Assembly (NCBI GenBank): GCA_015295885.1
Contig: DVEE01000040.1
Span: forward strand, 1 to 6,961
Direction of reading: 5' to 3'
Source: Leptolyngbyaceae cyanobacterium M65_K2018_010
GTDB lineage: Bacteria; Cyanobacteriota; Cyanobacteriia; Phormidesmidales; Phormidesmidaceae
Length of the DNA stretch: 6,961 nt
This document shows, one piece after another, positions 1 through 6,135 of the stretch. Below the pieces are notes generated by a model, which was not told the origin of the DNA, searched no databases, and worked only from the letters and a program-made list of their open reading frames with translations. How positions within the stretch are numbered: the stretch's first letter is position 1; every line of letters starts with the position of its first letter. A program made the translations under genes and the position numbers.

Positions 1-40
1 GGTGCCGAAGTTGATGCAACTGGGTGCCGAAGTTATGCAA
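1..40. repeat. Two tandem near-identical 18-19 bp direct repeats
   Basis: The unit GGTGCCGAAGTTGATGCAA (1-19) recurs at 23-40 as GGTGCCGAAGTTATGCAA, with one G missing, giving a period of 22 bp. The array touches the window edge, so more copies may lie to the left. No open frame of convincing coding character explains it; frames +1 and +2 both stay open from the left edge, to stops at 79-81 and nearby. Its nature is unknown: an intergenic tandem repeat, repeated protein-binding sites, or the inner part of a transposon end are all possible. Confidence 0.6.
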
Positions 41-142
41 ATACGCACCTCAAGGCCAAAACAGCCCAGGGTGGTGAATAGAACCGCGTAGGGGGACAAC
101 TCGAGGTCAGCTTTTGATCCGCTTCGTTAACATAGTCGGCTA
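41..142. other. Intergenic region downstream of xdhC
   Basis: This is the stretch after the xdhC stop codon. I see no GC-rich hairpin followed by a T-run on the minus strand, so no intrinsic terminator for the xdh operon can be placed here. A minus-strand frame is open from about position 50 to the left edge, with a possible GTG start, but it runs through the tandem repeats and is not recognisable. Confidence 0.4.
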
Positions 143-1120
143 TCAACCCCAGCTTTGGCGCAGTCGTTCGGAGAGCGATCGCCCCGTACCGCCCCGCTGC
201 ACCATAATCAGCTCGGCGGCGATGCTGACGGCGATTTCTTCGGGGGTGAGGGCACCAATATCGAGCCCAATGGGGCCATAGATGGAAGCTAGCTTGGCTC
301 TGGGTATGCCGGTTTGTTCAATGGCCTGGTAGACCTGTCGCACCCGCTTCTCACTACCGATCATGCCGATGTAGGGGCAAGGAAGAGAACGTTGGAGCAA
401 CTGCTGAAGGGCTTCCAGGTCATAGGTATAACCCCGCGTCACCAGGGCGGCGTAGAGGTTGGGGTGGTCGGCCAGAGTAGTAACGGCGGTATCGATCGGC
501 TCTGCCAAAATCAGGCTGGCCTGGGGGTAGTAGGCGGCATTGGCCCAGGCGGGGCGATCGTCCTGCACCACCACCTGAAAGCCAATCAGATGCGCCACCT
601 TCGCCAGTTGAATCCCCACATGGCCGGCCCCCACAATCAGCAGAGTTGGGGCCGGTTGCAGGGTATCGACAAAGGCAGTAGCCGGATCAAGCTGAACCGG
701 CTCCTCCGCCAGGTAAGGATGTCCGTCACCCTTCAGCGGAGTGACCAAGGTCACCGATTGTCCTTGCTGTAACCGCTGCACCAGATCCCGCGCCAGGGAT
801 TGAGCCGCTTTGCCCTGCCACCGCTCTAGCCATATCCACATGTGGCCCCCGCAAACCCCCTGGGTTTGCCGCTGGGGAGCCCCAGACAGGTCAATCTCTA
901 CAACCTGGTTTTCCCCCGTCTGCAGCACCTCCTGGGCCTGGCGCAGCACCTTGGCTTCTCCAGCCCCGCCGCCAATGGTGTTGAAGGCTTGGCCATTGAC
1001 ATCGACCACCAGCCTGGCCCCCACCTCCCGGGGAACCGACCCACGGACGCTGATCACCGTGGCCAGCACAGCAGGGCCGTATTCCAGCGCTTGGGTCAGT
1101 TGTTGAAAGCAACTCACCAT
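143..1120 (-). CDS. xdhC: XdhC/CoxI-family molybdenum cofactor insertion factor
   Basis: A 325-residue protein with the two-domain XdhC/CoxI layout. The N-terminal domain shows GSVPREVGARLVV (27-39), GGGAGEAKV (50-58) and GVCGG (88-92). The C-terminal Rossmann domain shows GAGHVG (164-169), DDRP (187-190), TRGYTYD (228-234), YIGMIGSEKR (250-259) and GPIGLDIGALTPEEIAVSI (282-300). In Rhodobacter capsulatus, XdhC binds molybdenum cofactor, supports its sulfuration with a cysteine desulfurase and delivers it to XdhB; it is not part of the mature enzyme. The same cytoplasmic role is inferred here because it directly follows xdhA and xdhB on the same strand. The ATG start at 1118-1120 has GAGG about 11 nt upstream and an in-frame stop a few codons before it. 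The 213 bp gap after xdhB leaves room for a separate promoter, though none is clear. Confidence 0.93.
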   Translation of the reverse strand: MVSCFQQLTQALEYGPAVLATVISVRGSVPREVGARLVVDVNGQAFNTIGGGAGEAKVLRQAQEVLQTGENQVVEIDLSGAPQRQTQGVCGGHMWIWLERWQGKAAQSLARDLVQRLQQGQSVTLVTPLKGDGHPYLAEEPVQLDPATAFVDTLQPAPTLLIVGAGHVGIQLAKVAHLIGFQVVVQDDRPAWANAAYYPQASLILAEPIDTAVTTLADHPNLYAALVTRGYTYDLEALQQLLQRSLPCPYIGMIGSEKRVRQVYQAIEQTGIPRAKLASIYGPIGLDIGALTPEEIAVSIAAELIMVQRGGTGRSLSERLRQSWG

Positions 1121-1333
1121 GGATCGGTCATCCTCACCTCAGCATCCAATCCTAGGCATCGTCAGCACCTATCCAAATCCAGTTATTCATTGCCTGTTTT
1201 GAGAGCCAAGGCCTGATAACCGCCACTGATACGGACAGACCGAAGGACCTTACCGACTTTTTTAAATGCAAGGAGGGATGCTAGGGATGATTCTGCCAGA
1301 GCTGGTAGGCTAGTTTCACTGTTTCCTTTTTCC
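1121..1333 (-). other. xdhB-xdhC intergenic spacer
   Basis: The 213 bp spacer has no gene in it. On the plus strand it has a short AAGGACCTT palindrome followed by a T-run (1257-1263), but the palindrome has a one-base loop and no gene points into it, so it is not a credible terminator. On the minus strand, toward xdhC, I find no clear -35/-10 pair. Co-transcription with xdhB remains the simplest reading. Confidence 0.4.
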
Positions 1334-3661
1334 CTAAGACACCCCTACCGGCTGGCCTTGGCTGCTGGCTTCTCGCACCCCCTCGATTGCCCACAGGGTC
1401 GCCTCTGGCGTGGCGGGTAAGCCCAGGGGCACGTAGTCGGCATCGCCAAAGGCGGCGACGGCGGCGCGGATAGCTTCTCGCACGGACATCGCCAGCATGA
1501 AGGGCGGTTCGCCGACCGCTTTGCTCCCATAGATCACGCCATCCTGGGCGGCCCGCTCCAGCAGGTGAATGGTGAAGTGCTCGGGCACCTCGCTAATCGT
1601 GGGGATCTTGTAGGTGCTGGGGGCAAAGGTGCGGAGACGACCTTCCTGATCCCAGACCAATTCTTCCATGGTGAGCCAACCCATGCCCTGGACAAAGCCT
1701 CCCTCAATCTGGCCCTTATCCACCAAGGGGTTGAGGGATTCACCTACGTCGTGAACAATATCCACCTGGCGCAGTTTGAAGGTGCCCGTGAAGCCATCCA
1801 CTTCCACCTCGGACACGGCGGTGCCGTAGGCAAAGTAGTAGAAGGGCCGCCCCTTAGCCAGCTTGGCATCCCAAAAGATGTTGGGGGTGCGATAGAACCC
1901 CGTGGCCGATAGGCTGATGCGTTCGCTATAGGTCTGCTGCACCACCTCATCAAAGGAAATGCGAGCGCTGGGGTAGGTGCGGCAGTAAATCCAGTCATCC
2001 TCAAAGACCATGTCTTCGGGGGCATCTAAATTCAGCATCCGCACCGCGACGGCGGCGAGGCGATCGCGCAGGATTTCGCAGGCGTCTCTCACCGCTTGCC
2101 CATTCAGGTCAGAACCACTGGAGGCGGCAGTAGCGGAGGTATTGGGCACCTTGTCGGTGCTGGTAGGCATCATCCGAATCCGCTCTACCTTGACCCCCAG
2201 GGCCTTGGCAGCCACCTGGATCATTTTGGTGTGCAGCCCCTGGCCCATTTCAGTACCGCCGTGGTTGAGTTGGATGCTGCCGTCGGTGTAGATCAGCACC
2301 AGAGCCCCGGCCTGGTTGTACTGCACTTTGTTGAAAGAAATGCCAAACTTCACCGGGGTAATGGCCAGTCCCCGTTTCCGGTAGGGACTGGTGGCATTAA
2401 AGGCCGCGATCTCTGCTTGGCGGGGGCCATAGTCAGACCGCTCCTTGGCTTCCTGCCAGACCCGAGCCATGCGGTTATCGACGATTTCCTGGCCATAGTG
2501 GGTAGTGCTGGTTTCCCCCTGGCCGGAGTAAAAGTTGCGTTCCCGCACCACCTCGGGCGGCAGTTTAAGGGTACGAGCGATGCGATCGACCACGTCTTCG
2601 ATCACAATCATGCCCTGGGGGCCGCCGAAGCCCCGGTAGGCGGTGTTCGACACCCGATTGGTCTTGGCGATCCGTCCTTCTACGACCAGGTTGGGAATGT
2701 AATAGGCATTATCCACATGGAGCATGGCCCGCATCAGTACCGGCGGCGATAGATCCATACTCCAGCCCCCATCGGCAAAGAGCTTGGCATTCAGGGCGGT
2801 GATTTGGCCTGCCCGAGTAAAGCCCACCTCGTACTGGCCCAAAAAGCCGTGGCGCTTGCCGGTAATCAGCATGTCCTGATGGCGGCGTAGGCGCACCCGG
2901 GCAGGGCGGCCGGTTTTGTAGGTGGCTAGGGCCGCGGCAGCAGCAAAGGGGTTGGCTTGGGATTCTTTGCCGCCAAAGGCACCCCCCATGCGCAGGCAAG
3001 TGCAGACGACTCGATTCCTGGGCACCCCCAGAATGCGAGCTACGATGATCTGGGTTTCGCTGGGGTGTTGGGTCGAGGCGTAGACCTGGAAGTTGCCTTC
3101 CCCATCGGGAACCACCCAACTGGTCTGGGTTTCTAAGTAAAAGTGATCCTGTCCGCCAATGTCCACTTCCCCAGAGCAGGTCAGCTCAGCCTGGGATAGG
3201 GCCGCATCGGGATCGCCCCGGCGAATAATTTGGGGCTCGTTGTGGAAGCTATCGGCGGCGATCGCCTCCTTCACGGTCTTGATAGCCGGTAGGGGCTCGT
3301 ACTTCACCACGACCTGAGCCGCCGCCTCCCGAGCCGCCGCTTCCGTTTCTCCTACGGCCCAGGCCACCACCTGGCCAAAGTAGCTGACCTCATCCGTCGG
3401 CAATAGCACTTCATCGCGGAGAATCACCCCAGTATTGTTTTCCCCGGGCACGTCGGCAGCCGTGAGCACGGTAATACAGCCCTGGACCCCAGCCGCCGGA
3501 GCCGGATCTAACTCGGTAATCCTCGCCCGAGGGTGGGGCGACAGAACCGGGTAGAGCGATAGCATACCCGCCGGTTCCCGCTGGTCATCGGTATAAACGG
3601 CGGTACCGCTGACATGGGCAACTGCGCTTTCATGACTTTTCCGCTGACCAACTGGGCTCAT
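1334..3661 (-). CDS. xdhB: Xanthine dehydrogenase, molybdopterin-binding large subunit
   Basis: The 775-residue length fits the Rhodobacter-type XdhB subunit. It hydroxylates xanthine or hypoxanthine at the molybdenum centre and passes electrons to XdhA. The N-terminal third is the aldehyde oxidase/xanthine dehydrogenase a/b-hammerhead domain (about 10-125); the rest is the molybdopterin-binding domain. By hand alignment to bovine XDH: STQHP with Q198 (bovine Q767), MGGAFGGKES with E233 (E802), R311 in LMRAMLHVDNAY (R880), RGFGGPQ with F345 (F914), FGISF with F443 (F1009), GGTEMGQGLHTKM (468-480), TAASSGSD (511-518) and GEPP with E718 (E1261, catalytic base). E233, R311 and E718 together favour a xanthine dehydrogenase over CO dehydrogenase or a generic aldehyde oxidase. 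Bovine T1010 aligns with N444. The ATG start (3659-3661) is preceded by GAGG about 7 nt upstream. The gene lies 125 bp after xdhA. In E. coli naming the molybdenum subunit is called XdhA. Confidence 0.96.
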   Translation of the reverse strand: MSPVGQRKSHESAVAHVSGTAVYTDDQREPAGMLSLYPVLSPHPRARITELDPAPAAGVQGCITVLTAADVPGENNTGVILRDEVLLPTDEVSYFGQVVAWAVGETEAAAREAAAQVVVKYEPLPAIKTVKEAIAADSFHNEPQIIRRGDPDAALSQAELTCSGEVDIGGQDHFYLETQTSWVVPDGEGNFQVYASTQHPSETQIIVARILGVPRNRVVCTCLRMGGAFGGKESQANPFAAAAALATYKTGRPARVRLRRHQDMLITGKRHGFLGQYEVGFTRAGQITALNAKLFADGGWSMDLSPPVLMRAMLHVDNAYYIPNLVVEGRIAKTNRVSNTAYRGFGGPQGMIVIEDVVDRIARTLKLPPEVVRERNFYSGQGETSTTHYGQEIVDNRMARVWQEAKERSDYGPRQAEIAAFNATSPYRKRGLAITPVKFGISFNKVQYNQAGALVLIYTDGSIQLNHGGTEMGQGLHTKMIQVAAKALGVKVERIRMMPTSTDKVPNTSATAASSGSDLNGQAVRDACEILRDRLAAVAVRMLNLDAPEDMVFEDDWIYCRTYPSARISFDEVVQQTYSERISLSATGFYRTPNIFWDAKLAKGRPFYYFAYGTAVSEVEVDGFTGTFKLRQVDIVHDVGESLNPLVDKGQIEGGFVQGMGWLTMEELVWDQEGRLRTFAPSTYKIPTISEVPEHFTIHLLERAAQDGVIYGSKAVGEPPFMLAMSVREAIRAAVAAFGDADYVPLGLPATPEATLWAIEGVREASSQGQPVGVS

Positions 3662-3671
3662 AGGAAACCTC

Positions 3672-3675
3672 GCGA
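3672..3675 (-). promoter_or_regulatory. Ribosome binding site of xdhB
   Basis: On the minus strand the sequence GCGAGGTTTCCT runs into the xdhB ATG, placing a partial Shine-Dalgarno (GAGG) at good spacing. It supports the chosen start. It is the best-placed ribosome binding site of the three xdh genes. Confidence 0.5.
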
Positions 3676-3748
3676 TGGGGTGGGTGAATGGATGGTGGGT
3701 AAAGGATGGATTCTGTCTTTTCCCGTTTGCCTCAGACCGTTAACCGTC

Positions 3749-3769
3749 GGGTGCATCGGGGATGCACCC
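3749..3769. repeat. Perfect 9 bp inverted repeat (hairpin) in the xdhA-xdhB gap
   Basis: Left arm GGGTGCATC (3749-3757) and right arm GATGCACCC (3761-3769) are exact reverse complements around a 3 bp GGG loop. It lies just after the xdhA stop, in a 125 bp intercistronic gap. On the transcribed (minus) strand it is followed by GACGG rather than a U-run, so it is not a standard intrinsic terminator. It could stabilise or process the mRNA between the cistrons, reduce downstream expression, or be a copy of a dispersed palindromic repeat of the kind common in cyanobacterial intergenic DNA. Confidence 0.75.
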
Positions 3770-3786
3770 CTTCCAGATTTACCTGC

Positions 3787-5265
3787 TTAAGGAAATTCCA
3801 CAAAGAATTTCTCAAATAAATTCACCACCAGGCGCTTCCGGTACTCGGCGCTGCCCCGCAAGTCCGTCAGTGGCGTAAACGCCTCTTGCAGCAGAGGCTT
3901 CACGGCCCGGATCGTTTCTCCAGTCCAGGGCTTGCCCACTAGAAAAGCCTCGGCCTCGGTGGCCCGGGCCGGGATGGCGGCCACTCCCCCGTAACCTAGG
4001 CGGGCATGGAGGATGTGATTGCTGGCATCCAGATCCACCAAAAAGGCCGCTGCGACAATGCTGATATCGTCCGTACCCCGCTTGCCAATTTTGTAGGACT
4101 GGGCCAATCGGCGCGCCGCATCAGGGGTTAGGGCTTTGGGAATCTGCACCGAGACAATCACCTCACCGGGCTGGAGTGCCGTCTGACGATAACCGACGAA
4201 AAAGTCAGCCAGGGGCATGACCCGCTCCCCACTGGGGCCAGTCAGTTTCAGGGTAGCGTCCAGAGACAGCAAAACTGGGGGCAGGTCACCAATGGGGGAA
4301 GCCGTGCCAATATTGCCGCCCACCGTGGCCCGATTACGCACCTGACGGGCCGCAAACCAATGGATCATTTCATCCAGACTGGGAAAAACGCCCTGTAGGT
4401 TGGCTTCGATATGGCTGAGGGGCACAGCGGCACCAATTTCCACGAACTCGTCGGTGTGTTCCAGGTGCTTCAGTTCCTCAACGGCCTCCAGGGAAATCAG
4501 GACCGGATAGTGCTGCCGATGCCAACTCATTTCCAGGCCCAGATCGGTGGCCCCCGCCACCAGGGTAGCCTTGGGGTGCTGGTGCAAAAGCTCAAGCACC
4601 TCGTTCAGGTGAGTGGGCCGGTAGAACTGCTCTGCTTGACCAGTGTAAGCCAGGGGAGCGAGCACCGTAGAAGCTGCCACCAACTGCTCTGAGAAGCGAT
4701 CCTGGGGAGCGAGTTCGGCCACCATTTGGGCCGCCCGGCGAATCGGCAGATAGCCCGTACAACGGCAGAGGTTGCCTTCTACCGATAGATCGTCGGGATG
4801 GCCGTCGTAGTAGGCCGCAAACAAACTCATGATGAAGCCAGGGGTGCAGTAGCCGCACTGGGACCCTCCGGTCTCGACCATGGCCGATTGCACCGGATGG
4901 AGTTGCTCAACCGTAACCGGCTCCTTAACCAGAGCCTCTTTGGGAATACGGCCTTGGACAATCCCTTCAGCCGTAAACACCTGGCGTCCAGCCACCGCTC
5001 CTAGGGGAATCAAGCAGCTATTCACGGCCTGGTAATGGGGCTTCCCATCGGCCCCGGCCCCAATCATCGCCACCGTACAGGCCCCACAGTCCCCGTCGCC
5101 GCAGCCCTCCTTGGTGCCCGCCCGCCCACTCAGGCGCAGATATTCCAGCAGGGTCATTGCGGGGGACAAATCGGCAATGGAGACCGGTTCCCCATTGATG
5201 GTCAAGGTGAGTTGGGTGGCGAGTGGCTGAATCACAGAGCGATATCGGTTAGGAGGACTTTGCAA
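3787..5265 (-). CDS. xdhA: Xanthine dehydrogenase small subunit (2Fe-2S and FAD)
   Basis: A 492-residue electron-transfer subunit that takes electrons from the molybdenum centre of XdhB through two 2Fe-2S clusters to FAD, where NAD+ is reduced. The N-terminal plant-ferredoxin-like cluster uses C55, C60, C63 (EGCGDGDCGACTV) and C84. The second, helical-domain cluster uses C137 and C140 (GSQCGYCTPG) and C167 and C169 (CRCTGY). The FAD domain follows from about 210, with VAGATDL (236-242), TVGGNIGTASPIGDLPP (314-330) and KRGTDDISIVAAAF (395-408); the last 90 or so residues form the CO dehydrogenase flavoprotein C-terminal domain. No cofactor ligand is missing. The start is uncertain: the longest form begins with TTG (5263-5265), but a GTG at codon 11 (5233-5235) gives a start nearer the usual distance from the first beta strand (LTLTINGEPV), and no ATG lies upstream in frame before a stop. 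Neither has a strong Shine-Dalgarno. It is the first gene of the operon, behind a putative NtcA promoter. Confidence 0.95.
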   Translation of the reverse strand: MQSPPNRYRSVIQPLATQLTLTINGEPVSIADLSPAMTLLEYLRLSGRAGTKEGCGDGDCGACTVAMIGAGADGKPHYQAVNSCLIPLGAVAGRQVFTAEGIVQGRIPKEALVKEPVTVEQLHPVQSAMVETGGSQCGYCTPGFIMSLFAAYYDGHPDDLSVEGNLCRCTGYLPIRRAAQMVAELAPQDRFSEQLVAASTVLAPLAYTGQAEQFYRPTHLNEVLELLHQHPKATLVAGATDLGLEMSWHRQHYPVLISLEAVEELKHLEHTDEFVEIGAAVPLSHIEANLQGVFPSLDEMIHWFAARQVRNRATVGGNIGTASPIGDLPPVLLSLDATLKLTGPSGERVMPLADFFVGYRQTALQPGEVIVSVQIPKALTPDAARRLAQSYKIGKRGTDDISIVAAAFLVDLDASNHILHARLGYGGVAAIPARATEAEAFLVGKPWTGETIRAVKPLLQEAFTPLTDLRGSAEYRKRLVVNLFEKFFVEFP

Positions 5266-5280
5266 AGCGCATTTGACGCC

Positions 5281-5324
5281 TCGATTAGACTCAGGGTGGT
5301 CTGCGTTCTTACCACAGAAATCGA
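5281..5324 (-). promoter_or_regulatory. Potential stem-loop in the xdhA 5' leader
   Basis: The arms TCGATT (5281-5286) and AATCGA (5319-5324) can pair, enclosing a second helix GTGGT (5296-5300) with ACCAC (5311-5315) and a 10 nt loop. The structure ends 15 nt before the TTG start of xdhA and 45 nt before the GTG alternative. It could affect ribosome access or simply be chance pairing. It matches no riboswitch class I know. Confidence 0.35.
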
Positions 5325-5351
5325 CAGAGGTTGAAGGCTGCTATCCGGCAT

Positions 5352-5382
5352 TGAGAAACAGGTCTCACCCTGGCTACAGGGT
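5352..5382 (-). promoter_or_regulatory. Two abutting small hairpins near the predicted xdh transcript start
   Basis: ACCCTG (5367-5372) pairs with CAGGGT (5377-5382) around a 4 nt loop, and TGAGA (5352-5356) pairs with TCTCA (5363-5367) around a 6 nt loop. The hairpins adjoin, sharing position 5367. They would lie about 20-50 nt into the transcript if the NtcA-type promoter is right. No T-run follows, so this is not an evident attenuator. Confidence 0.35.
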
Positions 5383-5405
5383 CATCAAAATTGCTCTAGG
5401 CACTG

Positions 5406-5411
5406 AGGCTA
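5406..5411 (-). promoter_or_regulatory. Putative -10 box of the xdh operon (TAGCCT)
   Basis: Reading toward xdhA on the minus strand, TAGCCT fits the cyanobacterial TAN3T form of the -10 box. It lies 23 nt downstream of the GTA-N8-TAC site, inside the 20-24 nt range known for NtcA-activated promoters. Transcription would start at about 5399-5400, leaving a leader of roughly 134 nt before the TTG codon of xdhA. Confidence 0.5.
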
Positions 5412-5434
5412 ACGGGTGCTGAATCTTAGAATAA

Positions 5435-5448
5435 GTAACTCATGCTAC
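5435..5448. promoter_or_regulatory. Putative NtcA binding site GTAACTCATGCTAC
   Basis: The 14-mer is a perfect match to the palindromic consensus GTA-N8-TAC bound by NtcA, the global nitrogen regulator of cyanobacteria (CRP family, responsive to 2-oxoglutarate). Its centre is about 41.5 nt upstream of the start predicted from the TAGCCT box, the geometry of class II NtcA activation, and no conventional -35 element is needed. The target is inferred to be xdhA-xdhB-xdhC. On the plus strand a TAGCCT also occurs, 25 nt beyond the site, slightly outside the usual range and with no clear gene after it. Confidence 0.6.
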
Positions 5449-5472
5449 AAATTGAATAAACTTAATGCAGGC

Positions 5473-5556
5473 TTAGCCTTTGCGCCGTTCTATCCGCCTG
5501 TAGATGGGGTAGAGGCCCCCACCCGTTCTTGCATCGCCAGACGAGTAAAATTGCAT
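5473..5556 (-). CDS. Doubtful 27-residue small ORF
   Basis: An ATG (5554-5556) follows GGAGG with only 2 nt between them, which is tighter than the usual spacing. The frame encodes 27 residues, ending in a basic tail (IYRRIERRKG), and stops at TAA 5473-5475, upstream of the NtcA-type site. I do not recognise it. The short length and poor spacing make a chance ORF more likely than a gene. Confidence 0.12.
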   Translation of the reverse strand: MQFYSSGDARTGGGLYPIYRRIERRKG

Positions 5557-5594
5557 CACCTCCGTCATGGCCATCTGCTAAGATTGACCCTCGT

Positions 5595-5621
5595 TCGTTG
5601 TTAAAAAGACTCGTTGTTAAA
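5595..5621. repeat. 11 bp direct repeat TCGTTGTTAAA, 16 bp period
   Basis: TCGTTGTTAAA occurs at 5595-5605 and 5611-5621, separated by 5 bp. The spacing is about one and a half helical turns. It could be a paired binding site for an unknown regulator or a remnant of replication slippage. No promoter can be tied to it. Confidence 0.5.
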
Positions 5622-5646
5622 TCAGAATGTAACGTCAAGCCCAATA

Positions 5647-5688
5647 AAGAGATGTAACTCTCTTCGCTCCGACCGGAGTCATGCTCCG
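5647..5688. repeat. Cluster of short inverted repeats
   Basis: AAGAGA (5647-5652) and TCTCTT (5659-5664) form a 6 bp hairpin. Next to it, CGGAG (5674-5678) can pair either with CTCCG at 5667-5671 or with CTCCG at 5684-5688, so the two folds exclude each other. The second alternative has a 5 nt loop and is the more plausible as a hairpin. No T-run or coding gene follows directly on either strand, so no function can be assigned. Confidence 0.4.
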
Positions 5689-5883
5689 TGACGATTAATG
5701 TACTCTGGTTCAATGGGTTATGGGCTTAGTTCGGTGACTTCTGCTCTGCGAGAGCTGGCCAACCTGGTGGAACAGATTTTTCACCTTCTACCATGAATCA
5801 ACCCTGCAACCCCTCCTATGGAAAGAGAAGGCAACAGGACTCAGGCCAGATCTGGTAAGAGACCCTTGTTGGTAAACCTCTAA

Positions 5884-5955
<72 letters not shown>

Positions 5956-5967
5956 AACCGCCGTGGA

Positions 5968-6049
5968 TGGGCCGGGCTGGATTCGAACCAGCGTAGGCGT
6001 AGCCAGCGGATTTACAGTCCGCCCCCATTAACCACTCGGGCACCGACCC
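5968..6049 (-). tRNA. trnY: tRNA-Tyr (anticodon GUA)
   Basis: An 82 nt gene on the minus strand: acceptor GGGTCGG/CCGGCCC with one G-T pair, discriminator A, anticodon stem GCGGA/TCCGC with loop CTGTAAA, and T stem GCTGG/CCAGC with loop TTCGAAT. The 13 nt variable arm (TGGCTACGCCTAC) is the long class II arm expected of bacterial tRNA-Tyr. The anticodon GUA (plus-strand TAC at 6013-6015) reads both tyrosine codons. CCA is not encoded. It is the first gene of the Tyr-Thr pair. Confidence 0.97.
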
Positions 6050-6081
6050 GTCCTATCCACGGTTAATCATCCTAACACGGA

Positions 6082-6110
6082 TAGTTATGAATGATTGACC
6101 GACCCGCCAA
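6082..6110 (-). promoter_or_regulatory. Putative sigma-70 promoter of the tRNA-Tyr/Thr pair
   Basis: On the minus strand a -35-like TTGGCG (6105-6110) is followed after 17 nt by a -10-like TAACTA (6082-6087). Transcription would start near 6075, about 26 nt before tRNA-Tyr. The spacing is ideal and the hexamers are moderate matches. Read-through from the gene ending at 6136 on the same strand is an alternative source of the transcript. Confidence 0.4.
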
Positions 6111-6135
6111 ACATTCCTAGGATTCCTTTGGGACA

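Larger units (their letters stand above)
5449..5883. other. Gene-poor region between the xdh promoter and the tRNA pair
   Basis: I see no convincing protein-coding gene in these 435 bp. The two longer open frames (62 residues on plus, 83 on minus) overlap each other, lack recognisable motifs and have unremarkable composition. The stretch holds an 11 bp direct repeat (5595-5605 and 5611-5621), a 6 bp hairpin (5647-5664), alternative pairings of CTCCG/CGGAG (5667-5688), a palindrome CCAGATCTGG, and a 27-codon minus-strand frame with GGAGG just upstream. No intrinsic terminator could be assigned after tRNA-Thr. Confidence 0.5.

Noticed and set aside
1..40. CRISPR array
   Set aside because: Only two units with a 22 bp period and 3-4 bp between copies; there are no spacers of CRISPR length and no cas gene.
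1241..1263. AAGGACCTT palindrome followed by a T-run, resembling a plus-strand terminator
   Set aside because: The palindrome would have a one-base loop, and no plus-strand gene precedes it.
314..3119. Long open frames antisense to or out of frame with xdhC and xdhB
   Set aside because: They are by-products of GC-rich codon use in genes with full-length conserved domains; none shows family motifs.
5416..5604. A 62-codon plus-strand open frame whose start lies just before the NtcA-type site
   Set aside because: It begins upstream of the site that would drive it, has low-complexity composition and no known motif.
5462..5713. An 83-codon minus-strand open frame
   Set aside because: No recognisable motif, overlaps another open frame on the opposite strand, and has no convincing ribosome binding site.
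5856..5883. Terminator after tRNA-Thr
   Set aside because: The nearby CCAGATCTGG palindrome only forms a stem with mismatches and is not followed by a T-run on the minus strand.
6115..6122. TCCTAGGA palindrome as terminator of the small minus-strand gene
   Set aside because: Eight bases with no loop and no T-run cannot form a terminator hairpin.
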